Counted from the first letter of the stretch, positions 52,545 through 62,241 are shown. The stretch: DNA of 64,000 nt from Olleya sp. Hel_I_94 (GCF_007827365.1 NZ_VISI01000002.1:811001-875000), one strand, 5' to 3'. Notes: generated by a model from the sequence alone, not told the origin. Program-made: numbers and translations.

Positions 52545-53536
52545 AGATTTTTTTAAAAAAATTAGCATTCTTTTTTATTCCTATTATACTCTATGTGATA
52601 ATAGTTTTATCCTTAGATATTTTTAAAATTTTCAAAGATTATAATAACTATTATAATCAAGACATCACTACATTAAATAGAACTTACGTATCAACAAAGA
52701 TTTTTCAAAAAAATAAAGACAGTGTAAATTATGATAGCTTTATTTTTGGTAGCTCAAGATCTCAAGCCTTTAAAACTCCAATCTGGAAGCACTATTTACC
52801 AGAAAAATCGGTTCCGTTTCATTATGATGCACATAGCGAAGATTTATATGGTATTTATAAAAAATTAGAATTTTTAGACGATGTAAATTCACCAATAAAC
52901 CATGCTTTAATTATTATTGATAGAGCCGTATTGTCTGGCACCATAAAAAGACTAAATCACCTATACATTAACCCAGTGGAGTTTAATGATGTTTCTAAAT
53001 ACGAATTTTATAGCAGTTTTATTTTAGCAAATCTTAATCCACGATTTATGATGGCATACGCCGATTTTTACTGTTTTAAAACGTATAGAAATTATATGAA
53101 AAATTATGTACGTATGGACAAATATCCAGATACGTTTACACCAATTTATAATGACTCTTATTACGGATTAGCTAAAGAGATTAAAGAAGACAGTTTAGGC
53201 TATTATAATAAATTGAAACAACAAGGTGTATTTTATCAAAGACCACAAGAATCAAATATTACATTAGAAAAAACTAAAAGAGAAATAGATTTACTTAATA
53301 AAATAAAATCTATATTTAATAAACATGATACTAATTACAAAATCGTTGTTTCACCTTTGTATGATCAAATCCCTATGGAAGAAGAACAATTAGTACTACT
53401 CTATTCTATTTTTGATAAAGATAAAGTCTTTGACTTTTCAGGGAAAAATAATTTAACAGAGCCTATTAGTAATTATTTTGAAAGCAGCCATTATAAACCT
53501 AATGTTGCTAAAATTATTTTAGACTCGATTTATTAA
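52541..53536 (+). CDS. Membrane-anchored SGNH-hydrolase-like protein
   Basis: The protein has 331 residues. One N-terminal transmembrane helix (about 7-29, LAFFFIPIILYVIIVLSLDIF) is followed by an extracytoplasmic domain. That domain has a GDS-like nucleophile block, FIFGSSRSQAF (near 68), and a late histidine in FESSHYKPNVA (near 315), the arrangement of SGNH/DltD-like acyl-transferases and esterases. The full Asn/Gly blocks are not clear, so the activity is inferred. It overlaps miaA by four bases and is therefore translationally coupled. It is possibly a cell-envelope glycan acylation protein. Confidence 0.65.
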   Translation: MKIFLKKLAFFFIPIILYVIIVLSLDIFKIFKDYNNYYNQDITTLNRTYVSTKIFQKNKDSVNYDSFIFGSSRSQAFKTPIWKHYLPEKSVPFHYDAHSEDLYGIYKKLEFLDDVNSPINHALIIIDRAVLSGTIKRLNHLYINPVEFNDVSKYEFYSSFILANLNPRFMMAYADFYCFKTYRNYMKNYVRMDKYPDTFTPIYNDSYYGLAKEIKEDSLGYYNKLKQQGVFYQRPQESNITLEKTKREIDLLNKIKSIFNKHDTNYKIVVSPLYDQIPMEEEQLVLLYSIFDKDKVFDFSGKNNLTEPISNYFESSHYKPNVAKIILDSIY

Positions 53537-53540
53537 ACAA

Positions 53541-53569
53541 AAAAAGCCAGCATAAATGCTAGCTTTTTT
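53541..53569. terminator. Bidirectional terminator
   Basis: The stem AAAAAGC-c-AGCA / TGCT-a-GCTTTTT (one internal mismatch, 4-base loop) has A and T runs on both sides and lies between two convergent genes, 53536 (+) and 53586 (-). Confidence 0.8.
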
Positions 53570-53585
53570 AATATATATTTGATAA

Positions 53586-54296
53586 TTAATCGTTTTGATT
53601 AACTACTAATCTAAATCCTTCTCCATGAATATTTAAAATTTCCACATTTGGATCTAACTTTAAATACTTTCTAAGTTTAGCTATATACACGTCCATACTT
53701 CTAGATGTAAAGTAATTATCATCTCTCCATATCTTAGTTAATGCTAACTCACGTGGCATTAAATCGTTTTCATGCAATGCTAACATACGTAGTAATTCGT
53801 TTTCTTTAGGAGATAACTTAACTTGTTCTCCTCCATTGTATGTTAAAAATCTAAGCTTAGAGTTTAAATCAAATCCTCCAATTTTAAATTCAAATTGTTT
53901 ACTGTCCGCAACGGTATCGTTTGCTTTACGTTGCATGATAGCTTTTATCTTCATTAATAAGACTTCGCTATCAAAAGGTTTATTTAAATAGTCATCTGCA
54001 CCAACTTTATAACCTTTAAGCACGTCCTCTTTCATGGCTTTAGCAGTTAAAAATACGATAGGCACTTCTGCATTTTTCTCTCTAATTTCTTTAGCTAAAG
54101 TAAATCCATCTTTATATGGCATCATGACATCTAAAATACATAAATCAAAATCACCACGTTTAAATTTTTCAAAGCCTTCCATACCATTTTTTGCATGGGT
54201 AACTTCGTAATCATTCATTGATAAATAATCTTTTAAGACTGTTCCAAAATTTGGGTCATCTTCTACTAATAATATTCTTTTTAATTGTTCATCCAT
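53586..54296 (-). CDS. OmpR-family response regulator (RprY-like)
   Basis: The protein has 236 residues. In the receiver domain (1-120) the acidic pair is in LLVEDDPNFG, the phospho-acceptor is D56 (LCILDVMMP) and the conserved lysine is K106 (LNKPFD). The C-terminal winged helix (about 140-232) has LSPKENELLRMLALHEND and RSMDVYIAKLRKYL. It resembles RprY of Bacteroides. It starts 4 bases after its kinase gene, forming a clear two-component operon. Targets unknown. Confidence 0.93.
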   Translation of the reverse strand: MDEQLKRILLVEDDPNFGTVLKDYLSMNDYEVTHAKNGMEGFEKFKRGDFDLCILDVMMPYKDGFTLAKEIREKNAEVPIVFLTAKAMKEDVLKGYKVGADDYLNKPFDSEVLLMKIKAIMQRKANDTVADSKQFEFKIGGFDLNSKLRFLTYNGGEQVKLSPKENELLRMLALHENDLMPRELALTKIWRDDNYFTSRSMDVYIAKLRKYLKLDPNVEILNIHGEGFRLVVNQND

Positions 54297-54300
54297 AATA

Positions 54301-55875
54301 CTACGAGATTAACGGAAGCTTTATTGTAAAAGTACTTCCTTTTTCTTTTTCACTTTCTACTGATATATGACCATGATGGTCTTCAACTATTCGTTTTACA
54401 TATGCTAAGCCCAATCCATGACCTTTAACATTATGTATGTTACCTGTATGCTCTCTATAAAATTTTTCGAACACACGTTTTTGAGCTACTTTACTCATAC
54501 CACTTCCGTGATCTTTTATATGCACTAATATATTATTTCCTGCCAGCTCTGTAGTGACAATAATTTTTGGTGCATCTGGAGAATACTTAATTGCATTATC
54601 CAATACGTTTACTAATACATTTGTAAAGTGTGTTTCGTTTGCTAAAACCGAAGATTTTTCGGCATCAAGATGTGTTTCAATATGTCCACCTCTATCTTCA
54701 ATAATCAACTCTACGTGTGATATAGCATCTTCTACTAAGTCGTTAAGTTCCACACGTTCCTTACTAATGTTTAGTTCGTTTTTTTCAAGTTTAGATATTC
54801 TTAGTACATTTTCCACTTGCGCATGCATACGCTTATTTTCTTCTTTTATCATGCCTAAATAACGTAGGACTTTTTCTTTGTCGTCAATTATTTTAGGGTT
54901 TCTAATAGAATCTAATGCTAAATTAATAGTCGCAATTGGCGTCTTAAACTCATGCGTCATATTATTAATAAAATCTGTTTTAATTTCAGAAATTTGACGT
55001 TGTTTTATTAATTGATACAATGCACTAGAATAAGCTATGACTATAATTAAAGTAAAAACTATAGATAATATTAGCATCGTTAAAATTGATGATAAAATAA
55101 ACTTTTTACGTTCTGGAAAATTAACTAATAGTCTGTAATTACTTTTATCATTTTCATTATAAAAAAATGGTACACTAAACGTAGATGCTGGATTTAACTG
55201 AAAATCTTGAGTTTTAATTTTTGTTGCTAAATCGTTGCTATATATTGCAAATTCATAACCTATATCAATATCATTTTCTAACAATTTTAATGCTAGTAAC
55301 CTATTGATTTTGTCCACGTCTACACGTTTGTGTATTGGTTTTAAATAGGCTTTATCTTTATAAACAGTCTCTAAAGCAATACGTGTACTTTCATTAAGTT
55401 TACTTAATCTTGCAAGCATTGAAGATAGGTTTTTACTACCATCTATAGAGTTGTTTTCAATAATTTCGGTTTCTCTTTTTTGTAAAATACGTTTTACGTT
55501 TAAACTATCTAAACCTATGTCAAAGAGCGCTGATGATACTTTATAATTTTCTTCTAAAATACCGTTACGATAAATTACTGTTTCGTTTGTATCAGGATTA
55601 TCCTCTTTAATGTAAATGTTTATAATTGCAGTTGTATCATTTACATTAATTGATCCATTGCTTAATAAATCATTAAACTTTCTTAAATAATCCTCTTTTT
55701 CTTCATTTTCTACAATGTTAGACACATAACTTAGTGCTTTTCTTACATTGAAGTTAAACTGCTTTTCAGTATTTTGAAGTGAATTATTTATATAATACGC
55801 CTGAACTAGTATGATTCCTATTAGGGAACAACTCATTAAAACGACTAACACAAAAAAAATTCTTTTGTTCATCAT
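54301..55875 (-). CDS. Sensor histidine kinase (RprX-like)
   Basis: The protein has 524 residues. A first helix (about 5-27), a periplasmic sensor of about 230 residues and a second helix (about 263-285) are followed by HisKA with the phospho-histidine in NNMTHEFKTPIATI (near 310), then HATPase with VLDNAIKYSP (N box), IKDHGSGMS (G1) and GHGLGLAYVKRIV (G2). All ATP-binding boxes are intact. It pairs with the response regulator 4 bases downstream, in the order kinase then regulator. Confidence 0.92.
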   Translation of the reverse strand: MMNKRIFFVLVVLMSCSLIGIILVQAYYINNSLQNTEKQFNFNVRKALSYVSNIVENEEKEDYLRKFNDLLSNGSINVNDTTAIINIYIKEDNPDTNETVIYRNGILEENYKVSSALFDIGLDSLNVKRILQKRETEIIENNSIDGSKNLSSMLARLSKLNESTRIALETVYKDKAYLKPIHKRVDVDKINRLLALKLLENDIDIGYEFAIYSNDLATKIKTQDFQLNPASTFSVPFFYNENDKSNYRLLVNFPERKKFILSSILTMLILSIVFTLIIVIAYSSALYQLIKQRQISEIKTDFINNMTHEFKTPIATINLALDSIRNPKIIDDKEKVLRYLGMIKEENKRMHAQVENVLRISKLEKNELNISKERVELNDLVEDAISHVELIIEDRGGHIETHLDAEKSSVLANETHFTNVLVNVLDNAIKYSPDAPKIIVTTELAGNNILVHIKDHGSGMSKVAQKRVFEKFYREHTGNIHNVKGHGLGLAYVKRIVEDHHGHISVESEKEKGSTFTIKLPLIS

Positions 55876-55942
55876 CCAAAATTAAGATTTTAACATTTAG
55901 CAATGTTACCATTTAACCTTACATTAACAAAAACGTTAAAAT

Positions 55943-56542
55943 TTAATTCTTTGTTATAGATTTTAAGAGTTTACTATGAATATTTTGAACCTGAAGTTTT
56001 GTGTCTTTTAAATCGGTATTATTAATTACAAAATCTGAACATTCTGTCTTTTGTTGGTCAGTCCATTGGTTATTCATGATTGCCTTAACCTTAGCTTCAG
56101 ACGAGTTATCACGTTTAATTACTCGATTTAGTCTAGTCTGTTCTGGTGCTACGACAGTAATAATATAATCGTATTTGCCTTGACTTCCGTTTTCAAAAAT
56201 TATAGCGACTTCGCTAATAACGTATGGTGCGTTTTGTTTTTTTACCCAATTAGAAAAATGTTTTGCAACTTTTGGGTGCACAATTGCATTCATTTTTTTT
56301 AGTAAAGCTTGATTACTAAATATCTGACTAGCAATAAAAGGTTTATTTAATGTATCCTCAACGTAAGCACTATCTCCAAAAAGCTTAATTAATTTACGTT
56401 TAATAACTTTAGAACGATCCATTAATGCTTTGGCTTCATTATCAGCAATATAAACTGGCACATCTAATGCTTTAAAATAATTAGCAACTGTAGTTTTTCC
56501 GCTACCTATACCTCCTGTTAAGCCTACTATTATTGGTGTCAT
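55943..56542 (-). CDS. coaE: Dephospho-CoA kinase
   Basis: CoaE phosphorylates dephospho-CoA in the last step of coenzyme A synthesis. The 199 residues have the P-loop VGLTGGIGSGKTTVA at the start, DVPVYIADNEAKALM (near 28) and the lid region VAPEQTRLNRVIKRD (near 130). The gene starts inside the end of the YbbR-like gene (4-base overlap), so the two are translationally coupled. Confidence 0.94.
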   Translation of the reverse strand: MTPIIVGLTGGIGSGKTTVANYFKALDVPVYIADNEAKALMDRSKVIKRKLIKLFGDSAYVEDTLNKPFIASQIFSNQALLKKMNAIVHPKVAKHFSNWVKKQNAPYVISEVAIIFENGSQGKYDYIITVVAPEQTRLNRVIKRDNSSEAKVKAIMNNQWTDQQKTECSDFVINNTDLKDTKLQVQNIHSKLLKSITKN

Positions 56543-57498
56543 TCTGTAATTATAAATTCAATTTTTTGTTGCAATAACCTAATGTTTTTAACATTATTTG
56601 GCTGTTTAATTAATTTTGGTGCTAAAGTTGTATTTCCAGAAGCATCGTTATAATCGCAAACGATATTAAAATCTTCTGACTTTATTGTATTAAATTTTTC
56701 CAAGCTTGTGGTAAAACTTAATGACACTTGCTTTGGAAAATAGTTAACTTTTACTCCTTCCGGAATATTAATTATTTGGATTGGAATGTCTAAAACGCCT
56801 TCAGAGAATTTAGAAACATTAACCATCAACTTAGCTTGCGTTATATTGGTTTTAATATTTTTATTTAAACTATCCAATTGCAGTAACAACGTTTTATTTA
56901 CATCGGATTTCACCTCTTTTAATTCTAAATACTGAGTCTTTACTTTACTAATTGTTTTTAAAACAGAACTTGGCCCAATTAACTTAACACTATCTGGTAC
57001 AGTTTTTAAAGTATCTAAAGTGTTGTACCCTTTAGCATATTGAATTTTAGAGTCTAAGATTATTGGTACATATTTTACATCATTGACATCAAATCTAAAA
57101 AGTAGTGTGTCCGGATTAATACTGATAATCTTTTCTTCTTTATCAAACTGTTTATTAATATTTGAGAACCCTTTGGAAACACTCCAAATTAAAGTTGAAT
57201 CTTTTTTTGAAATGTCTGTTTTAAAATTAATATCTAATTCTGGTCTTTTAATAGCATACCTAAGCCAATTAAAACCTGTAGTTTGTATTGTAATATCAAG
57301 CTCTGGATTGTTTGAATTTACTATTACATGCGTATCACTAATATCCTTAGGTTTTACTTTAAAGGCTAATGTGGCTGTATATACTTTAGATAATTTTGTT
57401 AAAACTAAAATTGAAAAAGCTAAAACAAAAAACAGTAAAAATATATTGATCTTTTTACTTTTAAACAATCCTAATATTTTCAATTTAAGTTTTTGCAT
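56539..57498 (-). CDS. YbbR/CdaR-like domain protein
   Basis: The protein has 319 residues. One N-terminal helix (about 16-37, NIFLLFFVLAFSILVLTKLS) anchors it. The outside part consists of YbbR-type beta repeats, with VKLIGPSSVLKTISKVKTQYLEL (near 172) and IPIQIINIPEGVKVNYFPKQVSLSF (near 235) as the clearest blocks. In Firmicutes YbbR/CdaR regulates the diadenylate cyclase CdaA. Here no cdaA is adjacent, and Bacteroidota homologues are simply surface or periplasmic proteins. It is coupled to coaE below and lies 3 bases after the glycosyltransferase gene. Confidence 0.8.
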   Translation of the reverse strand: MQKLKLKILGLFKSKKINIFLLFFVLAFSILVLTKLSKVYTATLAFKVKPKDISDTHVIVNSNNPELDITIQTTGFNWLRYAIKRPELDINFKTDISKKDSTLIWSVSKGFSNINKQFDKEEKIISINPDTLLFRFDVNDVKYVPIILDSKIQYAKGYNTLDTLKTVPDSVKLIGPSSVLKTISKVKTQYLELKEVKSDVNKTLLLQLDSLNKNIKTNITQAKLMVNVSKFSEGVLDIPIQIINIPEGVKVNYFPKQVSLSFTTSLEKFNTIKSEDFNIVCDYNDASGNTTLAPKLIKQPNNVKNIRLLQQKIEFIITE

Positions 57499-57501
57499 GC
57501 C

Positions 57502-58506
57502 TTAATTTTTAAAAAATAAATGAGGAAAAATTACTTCGGGTTTTTCTGACTTAAAATGTAATAATATTGTTGACTTTAAAAATCCGTAACCATATCCAAA
57601 AAACTGAATGGATACTGCTAATAAAGCCTGAAAAGCAATAATAATATTTTTAGTTTTTAATACTGCTACAATAAAGATTAGACAATAATAAAATAACACT
57701 AAGTATAATGGTAAAAATAGATTAAACAGTGTTAAAAACAAAGCTATAATAACTCCAATAAAAAACATTGTTGGAAACCAATAGGTGATTTTTTTAGTTT
57801 GTGGATGCCACTTATTTAAAATAGGTCTTACGGAACCAAATTTATTAACTTGTTTATAAAATTTACTCCAAGATATACGTCTTTTATGGTACACATAAGC
57901 TTCCGGAAATAAAGTTGTTTTAAATCCTAAGTCCCATAGTCTAATAGACAAATCAGGATCTTCTCCAGGATGGATATTACCAAATCCTTTGGTCGCTTCA
58001 AATGCTAATTTTGATAATCCCATGTTAAAACTTCTAGGTTGAAACTTATCCAAACTAGATTTATTACCTCTAATGCCTCCTGTTGTAATTACAGACGTCA
58101 TACTAAAATCTATAGCTTTTTGAAGATTTGAAAACGAATGATGTGCTTTATCTGGTCCGCCAAAACAGTCTACATAATTAAGTTTTAAACTAGCTTCTAC
58201 CTCTTGTAAGTAGTGACTAGGCAATAAACAATCGCTATCTAAAATAATAAAGTAATTACCTTTAGCGTGTTGCATTCCAAAATTTCTGGAATCTCCTGGT
58301 CCTGAATTTGACTTAAAATAATAGGATATATCAAGCTTATCTATGTATTTATCTACGATAGCTTTAGACGTAATTGTAGATCCATCTTCTACAATTACAA
58401 TTTCGTAGCTATAGTTACCTTTTAAGGTTAAAAAGCTTTCTAATAGCTCTTCAATCTCAATAGGACGATTATAAACAGGTATAATAAACGAAAAACTTAA
58501 TTCCAT
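57502..58506 (-). CDS. Family 2 glycosyltransferase
   Basis: The protein has 334 residues from ATG 58506, which begins the GT-A fold MELSFSFIIPVYNRPIEIE. An in-frame ATG 36 bases upstream overlaps the -7 box. The nucleotide-sugar aspartates are in IVEDGS (near 42) and ILDSDCLLP (near 88), and the acceptor-side motif is HPGEDPDLSIRLWDLGF (near 182). Two or three C-terminal membrane helices (about 250-310) anchor it. It is the first gene of GT2, ybbR, coaE. The product is not assignable. Confidence 0.85.
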   Translation of the reverse strand: MELSFSFIIPVYNRPIEIEELLESFLTLKGNYSYEIVIVEDGSTITSKAIVDKYIDKLDISYYFKSNSGPGDSRNFGMQHAKGNYFIILDSDCLLPSHYLQEVEASLKLNYVDCFGGPDKAHHSFSNLQKAIDFSMTSVITTGGIRGNKSSLDKFQPRSFNMGLSKLAFEATKGFGNIHPGEDPDLSIRLWDLGFKTTLFPEAYVYHKRRISWSKFYKQVNKFGSVRPILNKWHPQTKKITYWFPTMFFIGVIIALFLTLFNLFLPLYLVLFYYCLIFIVAVLKTKNIIIAFQALLAVSIQFFGYGYGFLKSTILLHFKSEKPEVIFPHLFFKN

Positions 58507-58510
58507 ATAA

Positions 58511-58518
58511 CAAATGTA
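58511..58518 (-). promoter_or_regulatory. -7 box TACATTTG, near-leaderless promoter of the GT2 gene
   Basis: The minus strand reads TACATTTG-TTAT-ATG: an exact -7 consensus 4 bases before the chosen start codon. This supports ATG 58506 and a leaderless or very short-leader transcript. Confidence 0.45.
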
Positions 58519-58530
58519 AGTTAAACGTAT

Positions 58531-58560
58531 AAAAAAAGCCACCTAAAAAGGTGGCTTTTA
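58531..58560 (-). terminator. Terminator after the T9SS-secreted protein gene
   Basis: The stem AAAAGCCACC / GGTGGCTTTT with a 6-base loop and an outer T-run lies 20 bases past the stop of the 58580 gene. Confidence 0.85.
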
Positions 58561-58579
58561 ATTGTATTAAAGTTTAAGA

Positions 58580-61171
58580 TTATTTCTTAATAACTTTTAT
58601 TGTTTCAGTAACATCTCCAATAGTAACTTTAACAAAGTATGCTCCTGACTGTAAGTCAGACATGTTTACTAGGTTATCTACACTATTAGGTGCGTTTCTG
58701 TACACTTCTTGTCCTAACATGTTATAAACTGATACATTAGAAATCTCTTTTTGAGCTTTTAATGTTAAGTTGTCATTAACTGGGTTTGGATAGTAAGAGA
58801 ATAAAGCCTCTGTATTAAACTCAACTGTGCTTAAAGAAGACTCAGAAAGTAATAAAGTAAACGATCCTGGAGCTTGTGCTCTTGCAGTACCATCATCACT
58901 AACTCTTACATAGTAAGTAGTACCATCTGTTAATCCACCAACTACTGATGTATTACAAGCACCAACTGCTGTACCAGCACAATCTGTATAAACACCATAT
59001 TGAGCAGCAGTTGTAGTCACTGTAACTTCTCCCGAAGGAGGTGCTACAAATGAGTACCATAAATCAGCAACTGCACCTGTAAAACAATCTGCAGTTACAC
59101 CAGAATCTGTTGCTCCTGTATTATCTCCTGTAATTTCAACTCCTAGTGTTAATGCTTCAGCAGCTGTACATTCGTCGTTAGCAGGAGGTAAAGGTGTAGT
59201 ATTTAAATTTAATGTGTAAGCACCAACTCCAGTAGCAGCATTACCATCTATGTAAATATAATAAGTCGTAGCTGTTGCTTCAGAATCAAAACAAACAAAA
59301 CCACCACTTCCTGCAGTTGAACTATCGTCATCTCCTGCAACACAAACTAATGAGCCACAAGCTCCAGACCATACTTGAATCTCTGAATCAAAAGCATCAG
59401 CAGAATCCTCAATAGAAATAGATTCATTACCAGGAGAATTGTAAACATACCATACTCCAGTACCAAAAACAAGTGTTCCAGCGTTAGGTGAAGAATCTCC
59501 ACCTGGATCACATGTTGTACCTACTGTTCCACCAGAACATACTGTTAAATTCTCTACATTAGTAGAGTAAGAAGTATCACCAGAGATTGAATCTCCAGCA
59601 TTAATAGTAATTGCATTCTCACAAGCATCGTTTACTGGTGGTGGTGGAGCAAGGAAAACACATAAATCAAAATCAACATATGCAGTACCTGAAGTACTTC
59701 TTACATTCACAAAATAAGTTGTACCACTAGTTAAAGTAAAAGTTTGGGCTGCAGTAGTAAAACAAGTTGTACCTACTTGAGTAGTAGTCTCACAGTCTCC
59801 AGAATATAATGAAAGATAAGTTGTTGAAAATCCTGAATCAAAAGTTTCAGTAGCACTAAATACGTAGTTATTATCCTCAGTTGGTGTAAAAGTGTACCAT
59901 ACATCTTTATTAGTTGAAGAACAAGTTCCTGAAGCAGATGGTAAAGCACTGTTAGTTGTCCCAGAAACACTATTATCACATGAATCATCTGACGATAAAG
60001 TCAACTCAATAGCACCTTCACAAGTATCATTTGCTGGTGGTGGTGGTGGTGTTCCTATACAAATATCAAAATTAGAAGTTTGTCCTGCAGTACCTGTCCA
60101 AGAATAAACTTGTACAAAGTAAGTAGTTCCAACAGTCAAACCTGACGTTGAACTAGTATTAGGGTCCGAACAAGTTAAAGCTGTTCCTAAAGCTTCACAA
60201 CCAGAAGTTGCATCATAAACTGCGTGATATAAATCCGTTGTTCCTCCTGTAATATTCTGTAAAGCGATTACGTGAGTGGTAGATGTAGCCATAAAACTAT
60301 ACCAAACATCATCATCTTCTGTTCCTCCACAAGCTGTTGCTATTCCAGAAGCTGTAGCTGCTGCTATAGTCCCAGAAGTTACATTCATACAATCTAAGTC
60401 TGCGTTTACAGTCAATGGTATTGCACCAGTACACTCATCATTAGATGGTGGACAAGCGTATGATAAAGTAGCTAACTCTAAGTTACATAAGCTATCTTGA
60501 TCATGCTCAATAGTAATGTTTACATCGGTTCCTGGTGTGAAAGGTCCCACACTAACCATTCCTGTTGCTGTTGCTGGTGTACTTGAAACTCCTGCATCAT
60601 TAGTAATAGTTACAGATGTCGCATCACCTAAACTAGTAACATCTACATCAATCATGTATGTTCCTGCTGCGCAATCTGTGGTTCCTACCACAGCAGTAGC
60701 TACAGGTGAAGTACAGGTTAAAGCTGGAACAATAGTTACCGTTATATTTGACCAATCTGCAGCTGAACCTGAATAAGTTTGATCTAAAACAATATCAAAA
60801 GTTCCATCCGCATCTGGATCGTAATCTGCAGTAAAGCTTCCATCAAATGTAATTGTTGTTGCAACACCACTATTCGCACTACCAGTAGATGGTGAATTAA
60901 AGTTTACAGTTCCAGCTGCTGTTGTTAAATCCAAATCACACTCAGAAGCCCAAGCATTATCTGTGCTTACCCAATCAATAGAAATACTAAAAGTAGCATA
61001 ATTTCCAGATGGAACAGCAGCACTATTAGCAGCATCGTTAATATTTAAAGTCACAGGTGAACCCTCAGTTACACTTGTAGGTCCTGTAATTACAGGGAAG
61101 GTATGTTGAGCCATAGCCGAAAAACAGCTAATAAGAGCAACACACAATAATAAAGTAATTTTTTTCATCAT
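58580..61171 (-). CDS. Large T9SS-secreted repeat protein with a C-terminal sorting domain
   Basis: The protein has 863 residues. The signal peptide MKKITLLLCVALISCFSAMA ends near residue 21, followed by a beta-sandwich (30-150). Four repeats of about 130-150 residues each open with a P-x-N-D-x-C-x-x-A motif: PPSNDECTGAI (near 242), PPANDTCEGAI (near 378), PPVNDACENAI (near 512) and PPANDECTAAE (near 668). Each has paired cysteines and YFV(Q/N)V(Y/R)-type strands, like pre-peptidase or adhesion domains. The tail (about 790-863) has YYPNPVNDNLTL, VYNMLGQEV and GAYFVKV, the type A T9SS sorting signal (TIGR04183). It probably ends up on the cell surface or is released. It has its own terminator. 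Confidence 0.9.
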   Translation of the reverse strand: MMKKITLLLCVALISCFSAMAQHTFPVITGPTSVTEGSPVTLNINDAANSAAVPSGNYATFSISIDWVSTDNAWASECDLDLTTAAGTVNFNSPSTGSANSGVATTITFDGSFTADYDPDADGTFDIVLDQTYSGSAADWSNITVTIVPALTCTSPVATAVVGTTDCAAGTYMIDVDVTSLGDATSVTITNDAGVSSTPATATGMVSVGPFTPGTDVNITIEHDQDSLCNLELATLSYACPPSNDECTGAIPLTVNADLDCMNVTSGTIAAATASGIATACGGTEDDDVWYSFMATSTTHVIALQNITGGTTDLYHAVYDATSGCEALGTALTCSDPNTSSTSGLTVGTTYFVQVYSWTGTAGQTSNFDICIGTPPPPPANDTCEGAIELTLSSDDSCDNSVSGTTNSALPSASGTCSSTNKDVWYTFTPTEDNNYVFSATETFDSGFSTTYLSLYSGDCETTTQVGTTCFTTAAQTFTLTSGTTYFVNVRSTSGTAYVDFDLCVFLAPPPPVNDACENAITINAGDSISGDTSYSTNVENLTVCSGGTVGTTCDPGGDSSPNAGTLVFGTGVWYVYNSPGNESISIEDSADAFDSEIQVWSGACGSLVCVAGDDDSSTAGSGGFVCFDSEATATTYYIYIDGNAATGVGAYTLNLNTTPLPPANDECTAAEALTLGVEITGDNTGATDSGVTADCFTGAVADLWYSFVAPPSGEVTVTTTAAQYGVYTDCAGTAVGACNTSVVGGLTDGTTYYVRVSDDGTARAQAPGSFTLLLSESSLSTVEFNTEALFSYYPNPVNDNLTLKAQKEISNVSVYNMLGQEVYRNAPNSVDNLVNMSDLQSGAYFVKVTIGDVTETIKVIKK

Positions 61172-61367
61172 AAAATTAGTATAAGTTAGTAATTAATTAA
61201 TCATCTTCTAAAAATATTGATTTATTCTTAACCTAGCACTACCATACCCATCAAATCGACAAGAAGTCTTAAAAAAGGGTTAAAATACCATTAACCTTAT
61301 GTTAAATGTAATTAATAGAATTGTAAGTTTTTACACACAACTGATTGCCAGTAGTTTAATCACATAA

Positions 61368-61397
61368 AAAAAGCCTTACATTTCTGTAAGGCTTTTT
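61368..61397 (-). terminator. Terminator after fabI
   Basis: The perfect 13-bp stem AAAAAGCCTTACA / TGTAAGGCTTTTT with a 4-base loop lies 20 bases past the fabI stop. Only AT-rich DNA fills the rest of the 245-base gap to the T9SS gene. Confidence 0.85.
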
Positions 61398-61416
61398 AAA
61401 ATTATATTAGTAGTGT

Positions 61417-62241
61417 CTATTTATCAATACCATCTACAAATGCGCTCATAACTGCATCGCTAACTCCCATGTTACTAAAACCACCATCATGAAACAGGTT
61501 TTGTAAAGTCACACGCTTAGTTAAATCACTAAATAACGATACTGTGTAGTTTGCACAATCTAAAGCTGTAGCATTACCTAAAGGCGACATTTTTTCCGCG
61601 TAAGCGATAAATCCATCAAATCCTTTTACTCCGCTTCCTGCTGTAGTTGGTGTTGGCGACTGTGATATTGTGTTAACTCTAACTTTTTTATCTCTTCCAA
61701 AAAAGTAACCAAAACTACGTGCAATACTTTCTAAATAGGCTTTATTATCTGCCATGTCATTATAATCAGGAAAAACACGTTGTGCTGCCATATAAGTTAA
61801 AGCCACGATACTTCCCCATTCATTCATTGCATCTTGCTTGTATAACGTTTGCATTGTTTTATGAAAAGACATTGCAGAAACATCTGTTCCTTTTTGTGTC
61901 CAAGCATAGTTTTGATCTGTATAATGTTTTCCTTTTCTAACATTAATTGACATACCAATAGAGTGTAATACAAAGTCTATTTTACCTCCTAAGATTTCCA
62001 TTGCTTGCGTAACAAGATTTTGTAAATCTTCCTCGCTTGTTGCATCTGCAGGAATTATTTGAGAGCCCGTTTTTTCTGCTAAAACATTAATTTGACCCAT
62101 ACGCATTGCAACTGGTGCATTTGTAAGTACAAAAGTACCACCTTCTTCATGGACACGTTCTGCTGTTTTCCATGCTATAGAGTTTTCGTCTAATGCTCCA
62201 AATATGATTCCTCTTTTTCCTTTTAATAAATTGTATGACAT
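61417..62241 (-). CDS. fabI: Enoyl-ACP reductase, FabI type
   Basis: FabI reduces trans-2-enoyl-ACP with NADH in the last step of each fatty-acid elongation round. The 274 residues are typical. The cofactor segment is GIIFGALDENSIAW (near 11) and the catalytic pair has the FabI spacing Y160-x6-K167 (YNDMADNK), with MAAQR before it. LSIGMS-type and SQSPTPTTAGSG (near 207) blocks match. It is an essential gene and here is monocistronic, with a terminator downstream. Confidence 0.95.
   Translation of the reverse strand: MSYNLLKGKRGIIFGALDENSIAWKTAERVHEEGGTFVLTNAPVAMRMGQINVLAEKTGSQIIPADATSEEDLQNLVTQAMEILGGKIDFVLHSIGMSINVRKGKHYTDQNYAWTQKGTDVSAMSFHKTMQTLYKQDAMNEWGSIVALTYMAAQRVFPDYNDMADNKAYLESIARSFGYFFGRDKKVRVNTISQSPTPTTAGSGVKGFDGFIAYAEKMSPLGNATALDCANYTVSLFSDLTKRVTLQNLFHDGGFSNMGVSDAVMSAFVDGIDK

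Noticed and set aside
57083..57505. 140-residue plus-strand ORF opposite the YbbR-like gene
   Set aside because: It is a shadow of the minus-strand coding sequence; the YbbR-like frame has a membrane anchor and domain blocks.
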